Positions 28,507 through 39,945 of a stretch of 64,000 bases of DNA are shown one piece after another. The notes beneath the pieces are model-generated. The model did no database searches. It had not been told where the DNA came from and worked only from the letters and a program-made list of their open reading frames with translations. The position numbers were made by a program, and so were the translations under genes. Within the stretch, counting starts at the first letter, position 1; the number at the start of each line of letters is the position of its first letter. Origin of the DNA: Meira nashicola (lineage: Eukaryota; Basidiomycota; Exobasidiomycetes; Exobasidiales; Brachybasidiaceae); contig BCJU01000002.1 of assembly GCA_001600355.1 (NCBI GenBank), positions 186,001 through 250,000 on the forward strand, read 5' to 3'.

Positions 28507-31500
28507 ATGAGAGAATCTTCCATTTCAAGTCAAGAAGGGCTGGAAACGTCCAATAGAGATCGAGATCAGAGATTGCGATCTGCAAAGAAGAAGTTAAAGA
28601 GCTATAGAGCAAAGCAAGCTCAAATGGAAATTGCTAAAAGACAATCACTTCTCGGAAATAGTAACATAATCTCAGCAACCAATTCAAGTAGCTTTTCTTC
28701 TTCTTCACAACATTCTCAATCATCTTTTTCCATTCCTGCTCCTTCTACTTCGCAGAACAGGTTGAGCGTTCAAGGTGATCGTGCTCTAGCTACAATCATT
28801 AATGAAGCCGCGCGCGATAGCAATCAATTCATCGACAATAAACGTCATTCACGCTCTTTTTCACGCTCTAGCGTTGGTGGTCATGGCAGAGGACATTCAC
28901 GCAATGGATCCATCTCTGTCAATGCATCTGGTTTGATTGCAGCATCGCAGTTACTTTCAAACAATGCGAATGCGCCACCTGCTCCTTTCAATCGTCTCTC
29001 TACAACACCGTCATCTTCCTTTATTGCATCCACACCTCACAGCCATACTCGCGGTCATTCGAGAAGTCACTCGCGCAATGGTTCTCGTAATCTAGCAAGT
29101 GGACGGTCACGACCTGTCAGTTTGATTGGTTCTCTTAATGCACCCGCTGTCAATGATGCTTGGAAGGATGTGGATGAAAGTGCTACAACGGAACAATCAC
29201 CAGATATTGATATGCTTAAAACACCCACACTCGCATCCACAAGTCAACTTTTGACGGACGATAGCACACCAATGGCCACTGCATCCAACGCAAACAGACC
29301 GTTCATCACTGCAACCCCAGCGACGCCGATCAACGAAGTGAATAAAGCTAGCAATGACACAACACCCGTTGCACTTCCCTCTAGGTCAAGTCAAACCCAT
29401 GCACGTAGACCGTCGCGACATTCACGAAAGGATAGCGTTAGTACACGAAAAGAGAGTATGGAGATTATGGGAGGATTGGGCTCTTTGGGCATCAATCCTG
29501 CGCATATCTCAGCTGCTTTTGATATGACACCATCCAACTCTGCCAACTCATTTGCATCTTCTTCGTACAACCAACGTAATAGCCGTCGCATCAGTTCTCA
29601 AAGATGGAGTGGATTACAATCCGCTAGTGTCTTGTTTGGCGGTCCAGCAGATCCTGCTTCCAAACGTAGCAGTTTCGATTGGCGAAGTGCTATCGCTTCA
29701 GCCGAAGCACAAGAGCGAGAAAATAATGGTGATGATCGTTTAACAGCGCTAGAAAAGCTCGAAGGTCGCTCTAAAAGACACTCTCGTCAAAGTAGCGTTC
29801 AATTACCTTCTTTTGACGAATTGCACGGCGATCAAGGTATGGATAAGAGAGCAAGTCAAGATTTGATCGAATCGAATTTGAAAACTACAAATTCGGCCGG
29901 CTCAATGTTGGCATCCGTGCCTTTTGCTGTTCCTCCTTCTTCACCTTCAGCTTCTGCTAGTGCGGCCTTACATAGTGGCCCACCATCACTTGCTGTCAGC
30001 GGAGATTTGAATGCTAGCGTTGATTCTTCTGTAGGCGGTGAAGGTTTGGGCACATTGATGGAAGAAGAAGAGGAAGAGGAGGATATCCTCTCAGCCCTTT
30101 CACCTTTACGCGAAAAGGGTGGATTTGATCTGATCGCGACCGAGGAAGAGCGCAAGAAACGTAAACAAGCCGAGCAAGAGGTCATCAAACGCACTCGCCG
30201 TACCAGCTTGACGCCTGGACCGTTGAAGTTAAGCGGACGACCAGCAAGCTTATTCTTATCTCCTCGCACGCCACAATCAAGCTCGACAGGGAATGGAATC
30301 ACACCTTCCAACTCTATGCCCTCATTTGCATCACTGCAACAGCAAATTCAATCAGATTTCAACGATGCAGATATTTCACGCGATTCATCTTCCGATTCAG
30401 ACTTGGTTGCAAGCACACCTACGATCAAAGACATTATTGAATCACCAGAAGTTGTTACCCCGCAATCTTCTGGTCCCGTAATGAGTCAAATGCAACGCAA
30501 ATTGGCCGAGGCAAGATTGACAGGAGCACTTCCAGAAACTCCTACCCGAAATGCAAACGGTCCTACTGTAGAAATGAAACGATCTTGGAGAGCTTCGATG
30601 CCTTCAGCGCCTGCTTCTGCACCTGCTTTGCCAAACGCACCAAGTAGCACAAAAGGTATGCGTACTTTACGTCTTGCAACCAATTTGAACAATGCCAGAG
30701 CAGAATCTTTGCAGCATCGTGCTAATGCTGAATCAACTAGTTCCTTGTCGAGCTCCGCATCACAAAGTAGTTCTGCCACAACAGGTCCGGCTTCCTCGAT
30801 TGCTGGCTCTTTCGTTGCTACACCCAACAAACGTGGAAGCTTGATCTATAATCCTTCGAGCTCAAATGTTACCGATGTCGTTACACCTGCAAATAGCGGC
30901 AGAAGAAGTAGCATTCAATATCGCGCTTCACCTCTTGACAGCAATTCTCCTGCCGATCTTTCGAAGTCGTCAATTTCATCAACATCTTCATTCGCCAGCA
31001 GCAATATTAATGCACAACAACATACAAATTCGCCAAGTTCCAATGCTGGCGTTCCTTTCGGTATGTTTGAAGAACTCAAATCTAAGCATCAAAGGGACGT
31101 TGCTCTCTTGGATGATGCTCGCCGAAACATTGCTCGATTGGAATCTGAATTGGCTTCGGAAAGCGAACGAGCTCGAAATGAATATGACGAATTGGAGAGA
31201 TGGAGTGCGGAAGAAAAACGTTCGTTGGGAATGCGAATTGAGTATTTGGAAGCTAGTATCGTTGAAATTACCCAGGTTCGCGAAGCACGCGAAGAACACC
31301 ATCAAGCTGAATTGAAAGAATCTATCGCTAAAGGAGAAGAACTCAAGACGCAACTTGAAGATGCACAAGATGAACGTGATATGTTACGTGAAGATGTGGA
31401 AGGCTGGAGAACAAGATGTTCTGATCTTGAGAAATCTTTACGTGAGAAACAAGCAAGTCCAATGCTGAGTGCATCAATTCGCGAAGGGTCCATTTCTCCC

Positions 31501-33396
31501 ATCATTACAGATTTCGATTCACCTCCTACACCTCAAGCCATCAAATTGTTGAAAGATATGCGAACTCAGATTTTATCATTGGCAAAATCTCTAGAGATGG
31601 AAAAGGAGCAACATGCAAAGACTCGCACAGAGAAGGATCAATTGACAATGCGTAATGCCCGTCTTCTTTCGAATTTACACAATCAAAGTTTGGATGACAC
31701 AGTGGCCACAACAATGACTGCAGATACTACAATGCACGATGATATCAAAGAGGATGCAGAAATAAAGCACGTCACAATCGCTCCACCACCTCGTAGCGTT
31801 TCAGCAAAGTCTAGTTTGATGACCGATTCTTCTTCGAATGGCAGCTTGAACGGCGTGATTACCGTCAGTTGCTTGAGCAATCCTTCTCCTACTACCGATC
31901 GTAGAGCTATCTCGTACGAAGAAAGTACAGGTAGCAGTGGAAGTGCTTCGAAGAAGAAGCGTAATCATGTCTTTGCCTATGATAGCAGTATGGAAAGTGG
32001 AAAAGGAAGCACAAGTATGGGAAGTATGAGTGGAATGACTCATCAAACTTCAGATTATCTTGGCAGCCCTGGAAGTGGCGATAAGAGGAACAGCAAGAAC
32101 GATGACGCATTCATTGCTGAAGTTCAAGCGGATTTGGTCGGATTAGGAATGAGTACATCCTTAGATACTTTAGATGAAGAAGAGGAAGCAAATGTTGAGA
32201 AAGACGGCACTCCGCTCTCAACAGGAAATGAACAATTTAACACTCCTCAATCGATACATATTGTTCAACATCATCAGAGCGATTCATTCGACGTTGAAGC
32301 CGGAGGCTTGCGTCCATCTGATGTTGATTCTACTGCTCCATCCACTCCTGCTTTGGATCATCAATCACCCTTGCCTCAATCTCTACCTACGATGTCTATT
32401 GGAGCGGAAGAAGATGATCTTCTTGAATCTGGTAATAACAGTATCAGTATCACATCTTCTATTGAATCGCACGTGGAACCAGTTTCACCATTGCCATCGC
32501 AAAGTCAAACGTCAACGGAAACAATCACCACGCCGATGGATAATGATGATCATGGCCGATTCGACTCAAGCAAGGATGAAGATCAATATCTAGATGATGA
32601 AGTGGATGAGAATGAACTTCCACCTCCACCCGCTCCAAGACCAGAATTTATACGCGAATGGTCATTCTCTAAAGCAATGTCAACGATTCCAAGATCAAAC
32701 TCGATGCGTGAAAAGCCAAAATTACGTATCGGAACGCATGGCTTAGATATGATGGGAAATGAGCAAAGGAAAAGACGAGCAAGGAAGAACGGTTCGATCG
32801 ATGACTTTTTCGGCATTATGAATTTAGACCAAGGCACGAAATTACCTCCTTTGCCTACTCCTGAAGAAGCTTTGGATATGCCACCTTTGCAATTTGAGAA
32901 TGATATCGGCATTACAACTTCCTATAATTCTGCACCTCCAAATGGCATCGGACATAGATGGCCATCAACGATTAAACCTCCGATCGCAAAAACATCAAGA
33001 ATGTACGGACAAAGTATGTCAAGTCGCTCATCCAGTTCACTTTCACCTTCTGGAAGTTTCAATTCAATCCGTACATCTTCTCAATCACAGAGGTACGGTA
33101 GCAGTGGTAATCAATATGGAGGAGGAGAACAACTACATAATTCTGGTACGCAAAGTGCGCCTGGAGGAGGATACTTTAGCAGAGTTGTTTCCTTGACGAG
33201 CGCATTCAGTAGCGGCCTAGGAGGATATCTATTAGGAGGAGGAACACCTTCTCCACAAGCTTTACCAGCATATCATAATAGCAACAAAATGGACTATAAC
33301 GATGGTTATCACAGTTACGGTGGCGTTGAGTCTGGCGATCAAAATGCCAGTATAAGCTGGGCTGTTACTCAACGTCGAGAAGTAGAAGAGGCATGA
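28507..33396 (+). CDS. Very large Ser-rich coiled-coil protein, unknown
   Basis: 1629 residues, one exon, starting at the first ATG of the frame. Close to the N-terminus a basic helix RDQRLRSAKKKLKSYRAKQ (about 19-37) resembles the short Lys-rich start of golgins such as GM130, so a Golgi or cytoskeletal role is conceivable, but this is weak. Residues 60-850 are Ser/Asn/Thr-rich with many RHSR/RGHSRSHSRNG basic-Ser motifs, likely kinase targets. A clear coiled coil spans about 855-985 (FEELKSKHQRDVALLDDARR, then IARLESELASESERA). A second short one lies at about 1015-1060 (MRTQILSLAKSLEMEKEQHA). The C-terminal third is acidic and then Gly/Ser-rich, with PPPPAPRPEFIREWSFSKAM near 1375. No enzymatic domain is seen. 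Confidence 0.75.
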   Translation: MRESSISSQEGLETSNRDRDQRLRSAKKKLKSYRAKQAQMEIAKRQSLLGNSNIISATNSSSFSSSSQHSQSSFSIPAPSTSQNRLSVQGDRALATIINEAARDSNQFIDNKRHSRSFSRSSVGGHGRGHSRNGSISVNASGLIAASQLLSNNANAPPAPFNRLSTTPSSSFIASTPHSHTRGHSRSHSRNGSRNLASGRSRPVSLIGSLNAPAVNDAWKDVDESATTEQSPDIDMLKTPTLASTSQLLTDDSTPMATASNANRPFITATPATPINEVNKASNDTTPVALPSRSSQTHARRPSRHSRKDSVSTRKESMEIMGGLGSLGINPAHISAAFDMTPSNSANSFASSSYNQRNSRRISSQRWSGLQSASVLFGGPADPASKRSSFDWRSAIASAEAQERENNGDDRLTALEKLEGRSKRHSRQSSVQLPSFDELHGDQGMDKRASQDLIESNLKTTNSAGSMLASVPFAVPPSSPSASASAALHSGPPSLAVSGDLNASVDSSVGGEGLGTLMEEEEEEEDILSALSPLREKGGFDLIATEEERKKRKQAEQEVIKRTRRTSLTPGPLKLSGRPASLFLSPRTPQSSSTGNGITPSNSMPSFASLQQQIQSDFNDADISRDSSSDSDLVASTPTIKDIIESPEVVTPQSSGPVMSQMQRKLAEARLTGALPETPTRNANGPTVEMKRSWRASMPSAPASAPALPNAPSSTKGMRTLRLATNLNNARAESLQHRANAESTSSLSSSASQSSSATTGPASSIAGSFVATPNKRGSLIYNPSSSNVTDVVTPANSGRRSSIQYRASPLDSNSPADLSKSSISSTSSFASSNINAQQHTNSPSSNAGVPFGMFEELKSKHQRDVALLDDARRNIARLESELASESERARNEYDELERWSAEEKRSLGMRIEYLEASIVEITQVREAREEHHQAELKESIAKGEELKTQLEDAQDERDMLREDVEGWRTRCSDLEKSLREKQASPMLSASIREGSISPIITDFDSPPTPQAIKLLKDMRTQILSLAKSLEMEKEQHAKTRTEKDQLTMRNARLLSNLHNQSLDDTVATTMTADTTMHDDIKEDAEIKHVTIAPPPRSVSAKSSLMTDSSSNGSLNGVITVSCLSNPSPTTDRRAISYEESTGSSGSASKKKRNHVFAYDSSMESGKGSTSMGSMSGMTHQTSDYLGSPGSGDKRNSKNDDAFIAEVQADLVGLGMSTSLDTLDEEEEANVEKDGTPLSTGNEQFNTPQSIHIVQHHQSDSFDVEAGGLRPSDVDSTAPSTPALDHQSPLPQSLPTMSIGAEEDDLLESGNNSISITSSIESHVEPVSPLPSQSQTSTETITTPMDNDDHGRFDSSKDEDQYLDDEVDENELPPPPAPRPEFIREWSFSKAMSTIPRSNSMREKPKLRIGTHGLDMMGNEQRKRRARKNGSIDDFFGIMNLDQGTKLPPLPTPEEALDMPPLQFENDIGITTSYNSAPPNGIGHRWPSTIKPPIAKTSRMYGQSMSSRSSSSLSPSGSFNSIRTSSQSQRYGSSGNQYGGGEQLHNSGTQSAPGGGYFSRVVSLTSAFSSGLGGYLLGGGTPSPQALPAYHNSNKMDYNDGYHSYGGVESGDQNASISWAVTQRREVEEA

Positions 33397-33767
33397 TAGT
33401 GTTATTCTACTGCTTATATTTTTATCAATCCCGCCCCTTTATATTTCATGTATTTCTTTTCTCGAGCCTTCGATGATTGTCTCAGCACCTTCCCCTATAA
33501 ATATGCTTGCATTGATTGCTACTTCTTTTCATCAACACACAAACACATAAATTACACACAACATATTCTTCGTCCTTCTTGCTTTATAATTTTTATTGTT
33601 GCATATCAATTTAATGTCAATTTTTCAGTGCTTCGAATTGAGCTAAAACATGATACTGATGACGCGCCAAAAAAATTTCATTTAACGTGCATATTTTTTT
33701 TTTCTTCGGGAAATTTCAAACAACCATTTACACATACCTCCATCCTTTCAAGAAGAGGGTGGTAAAG
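33397..33767. other. Intergenic, promoter and leader of RIX1
   Basis: 371 bp between two tandem plus-strand genes. T-rich and A-rich tracts only. No separate gene is supported. Confidence 0.5.
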
Positions 33768-36206
33768 ATGTCATTTGGAGCTCGTAATGGCTCATCGATG
33801 GATGAAGGAAGAGTTTCTACGGTAGATAGACAAATCTCACAAATACTGTCAGGAGAAGATGCTGTATCGAATCTCCGATTGACCACATTGTTACAAGACG
33901 TAGGTTCTTCTTCAAAATCGGCATCTAGCATAGATCACTCTCAAGAGCTCAACAAATTGTTCATACGTGTCCGTCAACTCTTACAAGGTCAAAAAGAAGC
34001 TCAGCTGGGACTTCGATTGGCTTGTGAATTGTCACAATCGATAGCTTGGCAAAAGATTGTTGCTCATTGCTCGGAATGGATTAATGCAGCTCTTGTGAAT
34101 TTTAACAAACATCCGAAAGAATCAATTGATCTTCTTGATTCAGTTTTAGGTTATGAAGCAAGACAACAACCTGAATATTGGCGTAATGTAGGAAGTTCAG
34201 CATCTACAAAGTATGGATTGATTTTGATGGAAAGTACAGAACAAGCAGTAGAAAGAAATCAGCAAGAACATTTACTCGTTTTGTTAAACGCTCTCATCAA
34301 TCAAATTAACTTACATCCTACAACTTTTCGATCCCATGCGCCAAGGATTCAAAAGATTTGTTTTCAATTGTTGTTTCATCAGCAAATCTTTGTTACTCAA
34401 GCTACTCGACTTTTAGCCAAATTACCTTTCACAGGCAAAGGAAGGGAAGGACAAATGGATCTATGGTCAGCAACTTTGAGATTACTTTTACGCGATGCAA
34501 AGATGGCATGGGAGGCATGCTGTAGTGCTTTCATTCCTACCTTCAACATACATGAGCAAGGTAATTCAGTCTTTCCTCAAGCATATTCTGGCGATGATGT
34601 TGCTTATCTGCGGATAGCACATTCTCGACTCGCTTTATTGTTGGGAAGTACACCCAAACCGGGAATTCTTGCTATCTTTTTGAGTGAATCAAGTCCAGGT
34701 GCCGTCAAAGTGCCAACAGAAGAAATCCTCGCGCTTGCTCATTCAATTCTATCTCTACATTCATCCTCCGCCACAAGATTAAATCATGCTCCTGAAGTGA
34801 TTTTGCACGCTGCACAAGCTGCTCTACTTCCTCGTGCTCATATCTGCGCCATCACCTTCCTTGCAAGTCTACCTTCCTCTATATGGCAAAGAGGACATGG
34901 AGAAACAATTCAAAAGCTCATTGGAGTGGCAGAGAAGAGCTCAGCTGTGGTTCGTTGCACAGCTTTTAATGCATTGTCATGTATGCCTATGGTATCTAAT
35001 CCTCATGCTCCCTTATTGGCCCGTTGCACAAGGACATGCTTGGCTCAATTGGCTAGATTGGTAACCCAACCAGGAAGTGAGGCAAAAAGTATGAGCGGAA
35101 ATACATCAGTAACCACCTCAAACAATGGAGCAAATTCTCGCGCAAACAAGAAGAGAAGGACGTATGAAGCTGATCAAGTACTCTTCAAACCTCTAGAAGG
35201 CCTCAAAGATCTCTCTGAGGATGAACAGGCTGCTTGTGCAGCTGCAGCAAAATTGTTATCTGACAAGCTATACGAAAACTTGATTCCATTCGTCTCGCCG
35301 CAATCACATGATTTGGCTCAATCAAGCTGTGTTCTGATTTTAGGGATATTAGAGCTAGGATTGAGGGAATCTCAAAGTGAACAAATGATTCAACAATTTG
35401 TCTATTCGCTTGCACGTATGGTAAGCCTTAGTCGAGGTCCTCTGTTAAGCGTTTTAACAACAAGGTCAACAACACTTTGTACAGAAGCAATCAATCATCC
35501 AAGTAGATCTATTCAAGCAGCAGCAGAGACTTTACGAATTGCACTTTGCGATACTTTCCATCCAAAGCTACCATCAAAATTATCATTGAGATTGCATATT
35601 GATGAAGATAGACAAGAGATTTCCAATGAATCAGAAGAGAAACAGCTTGAAGAAGTTATTTTGGATGAAGATCGTGGAAAAAGTGAAAGGGAAATTATGC
35701 GTGATGTATTGGATATAGTGGAAGATAACGAAATTTCGTTAAACAGCGGTCAGCAGAATACAAAACCAACATTCTTCCCGCGAACAAGTATTGATCATCC
35801 ATCAGAAACAATTTCTACTTCAAATATGCTTTATTCACCCGATCCAGTTAAGCCCATCCGTCGTCCTAGCACACCACGGATCGGATCACCGAATATCGCG
35901 ATTCGTCGTGAGAGCCAAAGTCCTGATCGTGCATCAGGATTCAAGCAAATCTCTTCACATTCGTCTCCAAGTAGGACAAATCTGATGGTCGCTACAGCAA
36001 ACACGGAAGATTTATCACCTACAATATTGGACACATCATCATCATCTTCTTCTGCCATAATCGCTCCAACGATGACTAATAAAGTATCGTCACCTTTGGC
36101 TAAACAAGGTACTATGAATTTGCAAGATGATGATGGGGAGGATTCAGACGATTCAATGCCTGCTTTAGACATCCGTTCATCTGATGAAGAAGATGAAGAT
36201 GAATAA
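33768..36206 (+). CDS. RIX1: Rix1/Ipi2-type pre-60S assembly factor (PELP1 family)
   Basis: 812 residues from the ATG at 33768; the frame extends upstream only through a GTG start. The Rix1-Ipi1-Ipi3 complex acts in ITS2 processing and remodelling of pre-60S particles with the AAA-ATPase Rea1. The N-terminal helical-repeat domain fits RIX1/PELP1: LNKLFIRVRQLLQGQKEAQ, LACELSQSIAWQKIVAHCSE then WINAAL, LLDSVLGYEARQQPEYWRNV, and LFHQQIFVTQATRLLAKLPF near residues 200-250. After a disordered Ser/Pro region the protein ends in an acidic tail (DDDGEDSDDSMPALDIRSSD), as in this family. Sequence conservation of Rix1 is low, so the call rests on these patterns and length. It converges on the kinase gene. 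Confidence 0.75.
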   Translation: MSFGARNGSSMDEGRVSTVDRQISQILSGEDAVSNLRLTTLLQDVGSSSKSASSIDHSQELNKLFIRVRQLLQGQKEAQLGLRLACELSQSIAWQKIVAHCSEWINAALVNFNKHPKESIDLLDSVLGYEARQQPEYWRNVGSSASTKYGLILMESTEQAVERNQQEHLLVLLNALINQINLHPTTFRSHAPRIQKICFQLLFHQQIFVTQATRLLAKLPFTGKGREGQMDLWSATLRLLLRDAKMAWEACCSAFIPTFNIHEQGNSVFPQAYSGDDVAYLRIAHSRLALLLGSTPKPGILAIFLSESSPGAVKVPTEEILALAHSILSLHSSSATRLNHAPEVILHAAQAALLPRAHICAITFLASLPSSIWQRGHGETIQKLIGVAEKSSAVVRCTAFNALSCMPMVSNPHAPLLARCTRTCLAQLARLVTQPGSEAKSMSGNTSVTTSNNGANSRANKKRRTYEADQVLFKPLEGLKDLSEDEQAACAAAAKLLSDKLYENLIPFVSPQSHDLAQSSCVLILGILELGLRESQSEQMIQQFVYSLARMVSLSRGPLLSVLTTRSTTLCTEAINHPSRSIQAAAETLRIALCDTFHPKLPSKLSLRLHIDEDRQEISNESEEKQLEEVILDEDRGKSEREIMRDVLDIVEDNEISLNSGQQNTKPTFFPRTSIDHPSETISTSNMLYSPDPVKPIRRPSTPRIGSPNIAIRRESQSPDRASGFKQISSHSSPSRTNLMVATANTEDLSPTILDTSSSSSSAIIAPTMTNKVSSPLAKQGTMNLQDDDGEDSDDSMPALDIRSSDEEDEDE

Positions 36207-36410
36207 GTTCTGTGACCAAATCTGTGTATGTATGTATATATGCTTTGTACCATTAGCAATTATATTTGAGCAAAAAGACGATCATAGTGTTTATGAGATG
36301 CATTGATTGATGAATGATTAAATTATGAAGATCCGTGTATGGGTAGAAAATGAATCAAAAATACAGCTGAATGAATTGGTTGGTGTATGAGAGTATCATA
36401 TATATATATA

Positions 36411-38711
36411 CTAATCAACTCGCATTGGACTACCAGGAATGAAATTTGTTGGATGAGAATTTCCATGATCTAACATTTGTCCAATACTACCTGAAACATG
36501 ATTTCCGCGATTTCTTCTTCCGAGAAGGGTTGCATTTCCCATATTTAATTCAAATTGTTTTTTATTACGTGCTGCTGAACCACGATCACGAGTGCCTGCC
36601 CTTCCTTCATACAAAGCTGCTTCTGCCATCTTTCGATCAGCTCCACCACGACCTGGATAATTTTGAGCGGCTTGTTGTTGTTGTTGAGCAGATGAATTAG
36701 AAGAAGCATTTGATGGATTATGTTGATGTCTTTGTTGTTGCTGTTGATGATATTCTCTTTCGCTTCTTGGTGGTGAAATATTTTCACCTCGTCTTCTTGC
36801 AGCAGATTGAATTTGTTCTGCATCTTCATCATCTTCTTCGTCTTCATTAAGTGCAACACCTCTCAAATTTTCTTGACCGCCAGCACCTCGTCTATGTGCA
36901 CTTTCTTCTTCCATACGATGAACGGCATATGTTACATCAAATGCTTCCTTTAATTGATTAATACCTGGACTCATCATTGCTTGTCTTGCACTGTTGCCCT
37001 TCTTCATACTTTGTAATAGAGGACTATCGAGTGGCATCTCACTTGCTTTTGCAAGAGCAATATCGGCCGAATTGAGATCAGGAACTGGATCTTTGACGTT
37101 GCACCAAGGATGTGCCAAAAATTCATCAATCGTGAACCTTTTTGAAGTATCGACACATAATAAATGAGTAATCAAATCTTTTGCCGAAGAAGAAATGTCA
37201 TCCCACCATGGACTGAGGAAAGTGTAATATCCCTTTGCGACTTTTTCCGTTAAAACAGAGATACTCTCATCGTAAAAAGGTGGGAAACCACACAAGAGTG
37301 TATATAATACACATCCTAATGCCCACATATCAACCGATTTGGAATATCTTTCATCTTTGACAATCTCAGGTGCAGTATATCCAACCGTACCACAAGGTGT
37401 CATTGTACTTTCTTCCCAAACGATCTTACTTAATCCGAAATCGGCAATCTTGACTTTACCAATTCCACCTCCTCCAATACCAGGCATGTATTCTCCTTCG
37501 TCTTCTTTTTCTTCGTCATAAGGTCTTGCTTTATCTATCTTGGAAGGAATGATCTTGATCGATTCAAAGAGCAAGTTCTCTGGCTTAATATCTCTGTGAA
37601 CGATTCCGCGTTCTTCATGTAAGTAACGAATACCGTTTGCTACTTGTAAGATTACGTGTCTTGCCAAAGGTTCGCTAAAGTAAGTCAATTTGACGATTTG
37701 ATGGAATAATTCACCACCCTCCAATAATTCCAAGACGAGATAATAGTGATCTCTTGATTCAGAGAATTCCAACAATTTAACGATACCATCATGCTTTAAG
37801 TTACGCATAATTTGTACTTCTTTCAAAATATTTGCTCTCTCAGTGACACGATTCTTCTTCCTAAATTGAGGGTCCAGGCGTCCGTCATTCTGATTGCCAT
37901 TCATTTCATACTTTCGTACAACTTTGATGGCAACCTTTTGTCCAGTTTTACGAACACGTGCTTTGTATACATTAGAAAATGCACCATCTCCCATCTTACA
38001 TATCAATTGAAAGCGTTCTGATAAACCGGGATAATTTGGCATCTTTTCTGAAGCTAACCTTTCCTCTTCAACAATCTTTTCTGCTTCTTTCGTATACATT
38101 TGTGCATCAGTTGAAAGTAAAGGAGTTCCCGTCGAACTTGTTGAGCCAAGATCTTGATTTCCTGTTGTTACATGAGCTGGAATTGCTGATACGGTTTCAG
38201 CTGCTGTAACTGTAGGTGCAGATGGTCCTGCTTGATGTCCTTTAGCTAATGCAGATGAATCGTAATTTGTCTTTGCACTTGCTGGAGCTCCTTTTGCTTC
38301 AACATGATAACCTGTCAAGTTGGGTGCAGAGGAACCGGCTGATGAACGTGATCCAAGCTGTATTGACGGAGATGGAATTAGAGAGTGTGAATCATGTCAG
38401 TATGACGTTCTCTTGATTGGGCAGCGCAAAAGAAAGGCATTTCAAAAATACAATAAAAATAGAATAAAAATTATATGGCGTGCCGCTTTACTTCGGAGCC
38501 GATTGTTCAATTCCAGAAGCTAAGATGAGATCATTTCCACCGCACCGCTCCACCACTTAACACAAGCTCCGATACTCACCTCTTTTTGCCCTTGCCCCTG
38601 TTTGTTCGCCAAATTCGCTCCTGAAGAAGAAGCGCTCAAATCTGATCCATTCCCTTCACGACCTGTTTTACCGTGTCTGATAAAATTCTTAAAGTTATCA
38701 AGTACAGCCAT
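36411..38711 (-). CDS. srk1: Rck2/Srk1-type Ser/Thr protein kinase, two exons
   Basis: Exon 1 is 38711-38580 (44 codons, starting MAVLDNFKNFIRHGK). Exon 2 is 38357-36411. The 222-nt intron has a GTGAGT donor (38579) and ATACAG acceptor, phase 0, giving 692 residues. Exon 2 alone lacks a usable in-frame ATG before the kinase region. The domain (about 160-470) is of the CaMK/MAPKAP class: GDGAFS loop at 167, VAIKVV Lys189, HRDIKPENLLF at 298, DFGLSK, CGTVGYTAPE, and a 30-residue acidic Gly-rich insert before DFG. YFSEPLARHVILQVANGIRY is typical of Rck1/2 and Srk1, kinases activated by the stress MAPK Hog1/Sty1 to regulate translation and mitotic entry. The C-terminus is Gln-rich (QQQQRHQHN). 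Convergent with RIX1. Confidence 0.9.
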
Positions 38712-39694
38712 GATGGCAAAAATATACTCCTGTGTCGTACAATAATAATTAACAAAAAGTCAAAGTGGAGGTCGATCTTTTTTGTTGATAAAACGTGCTG
38801 GATCCACTTCAATTATTATTATTTCTCTTTTGCCTGATCTTTCGAAGGTTGAAGAGTGGTGTTCAACTGTGTTGGAACTGTATATGCGATCTTGTTGAAA
38901 AAAATGCGGAATACTAGTCGATCTGCAAAAATGTGATGAGAATATTTTTTCGTCTTTGGGAGTTATTCGTTAACTTTCGCCAAATTAGTCGTAATCGATT
39001 TTATTCAAAAGCAGCTTTGATAGACGCAATGAATAAAGATGATGATGGATGTGTTGATGAAAGTTGTTGAGGTGAACAGGTAAGCCCTTGCAATGAATGT
39101 GATGGTAACCAATCCTGACTTTACACCCGAATGTATGCAGGCCTGAGACCTAATAAATATCAGCAGTATTTATGAATGTATGCACTCTGCAGAAGCCAAC
39201 ATTTATTATTATTACATCCACATTCGATTTGAACGGAAAGTTGGAATACAATTTTATTACTATTCGGGCGGCGTTAAGGATGACGAGCTTATTTTCTATT
39301 GAAATGATTCATCGATGTATGTATGTCATTTTGTGCATAACAGGACAGATTGTAAGAACTGAGAAAAAAAGTGAAAGTGGAGAAATATCAACCCATCTAT
39401 GACCCTGTATCTATTTTGGCTCACTAAAAGTGTATGCAGATGAAATCATCGATACGTAGTCCTGCGTCTTGATATTTTTTCTTTTTTTACTAACAAATTC
39501 AGATCGTACTCCTAAAATACGTCAAAAAAAGTTATCAATTTGAATCGAGATGCGGGAATTCCCAAAATTTTAAACAGAATGTTTATTTTTATGCCGTTGT
39601 TACTCTGCTCAACTGCCAAACTCCACTTTGATTGTGGATAAATGCATATACACGCGCCGTATCCCCTGGGCAGTACACTAGAATTGTAGCTCCG

Positions 39695-39710
39695 ATGTAT
39701 GTACATACAT
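39695..39710. repeat. 16-bp perfect palindrome ATGTATGTACATACAT
   Basis: A perfect inverted repeat centred on GTAC, with a shorter 14-bp version at 40827-40840 and a 10-bp core at 39959-39968. It could be a dimeric factor site or simply (TGTA)n/(TACA)n microsatellite junctions. Confidence 0.7.
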
Positions 39711-39864
39711 ACATAGGTAGAGCAGAGTCACAGGCCCCAAATCGAATTTCTCCGCCAGCCACTATGCGTAAGATGCATTTGATGCGGTAATCGTGAGGTA
39801 AATTGAATTTGAATCGGCAAGAGAAGAGTTATTAGTAGTTATGGAGCATGTATTTTGACTGGCA

Positions 39865-39945
39865 CTGGGCTATTGGTTAATGGTAAAAGTGCTCTCCTAA
39901 ATTACACATTTAGCCACGAAAATTCAATTCCCATTTCCATCAGTC
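39865..39945 (+). tRNA. tRNA-like relic, doubtful
   Basis: TTGGTTAATGGTAAAAG resembles a D arm with A box. CTAAATTACACATTTAG can form a stem-loop in the anticodon position, and AATTCAATTCCC resembles a weak T loop/B box. The T stem and acceptor stem do not pair properly, so this is not a functional tRNA as written. Confidence 0.12.

Noticed and set aside
29856..30830. Antisense frames of 151 and 114 codons within the coiled-coil gene
   Set aside because: Shadows of a biased Ser/Ala-rich coding sequence; no recognisable protein.
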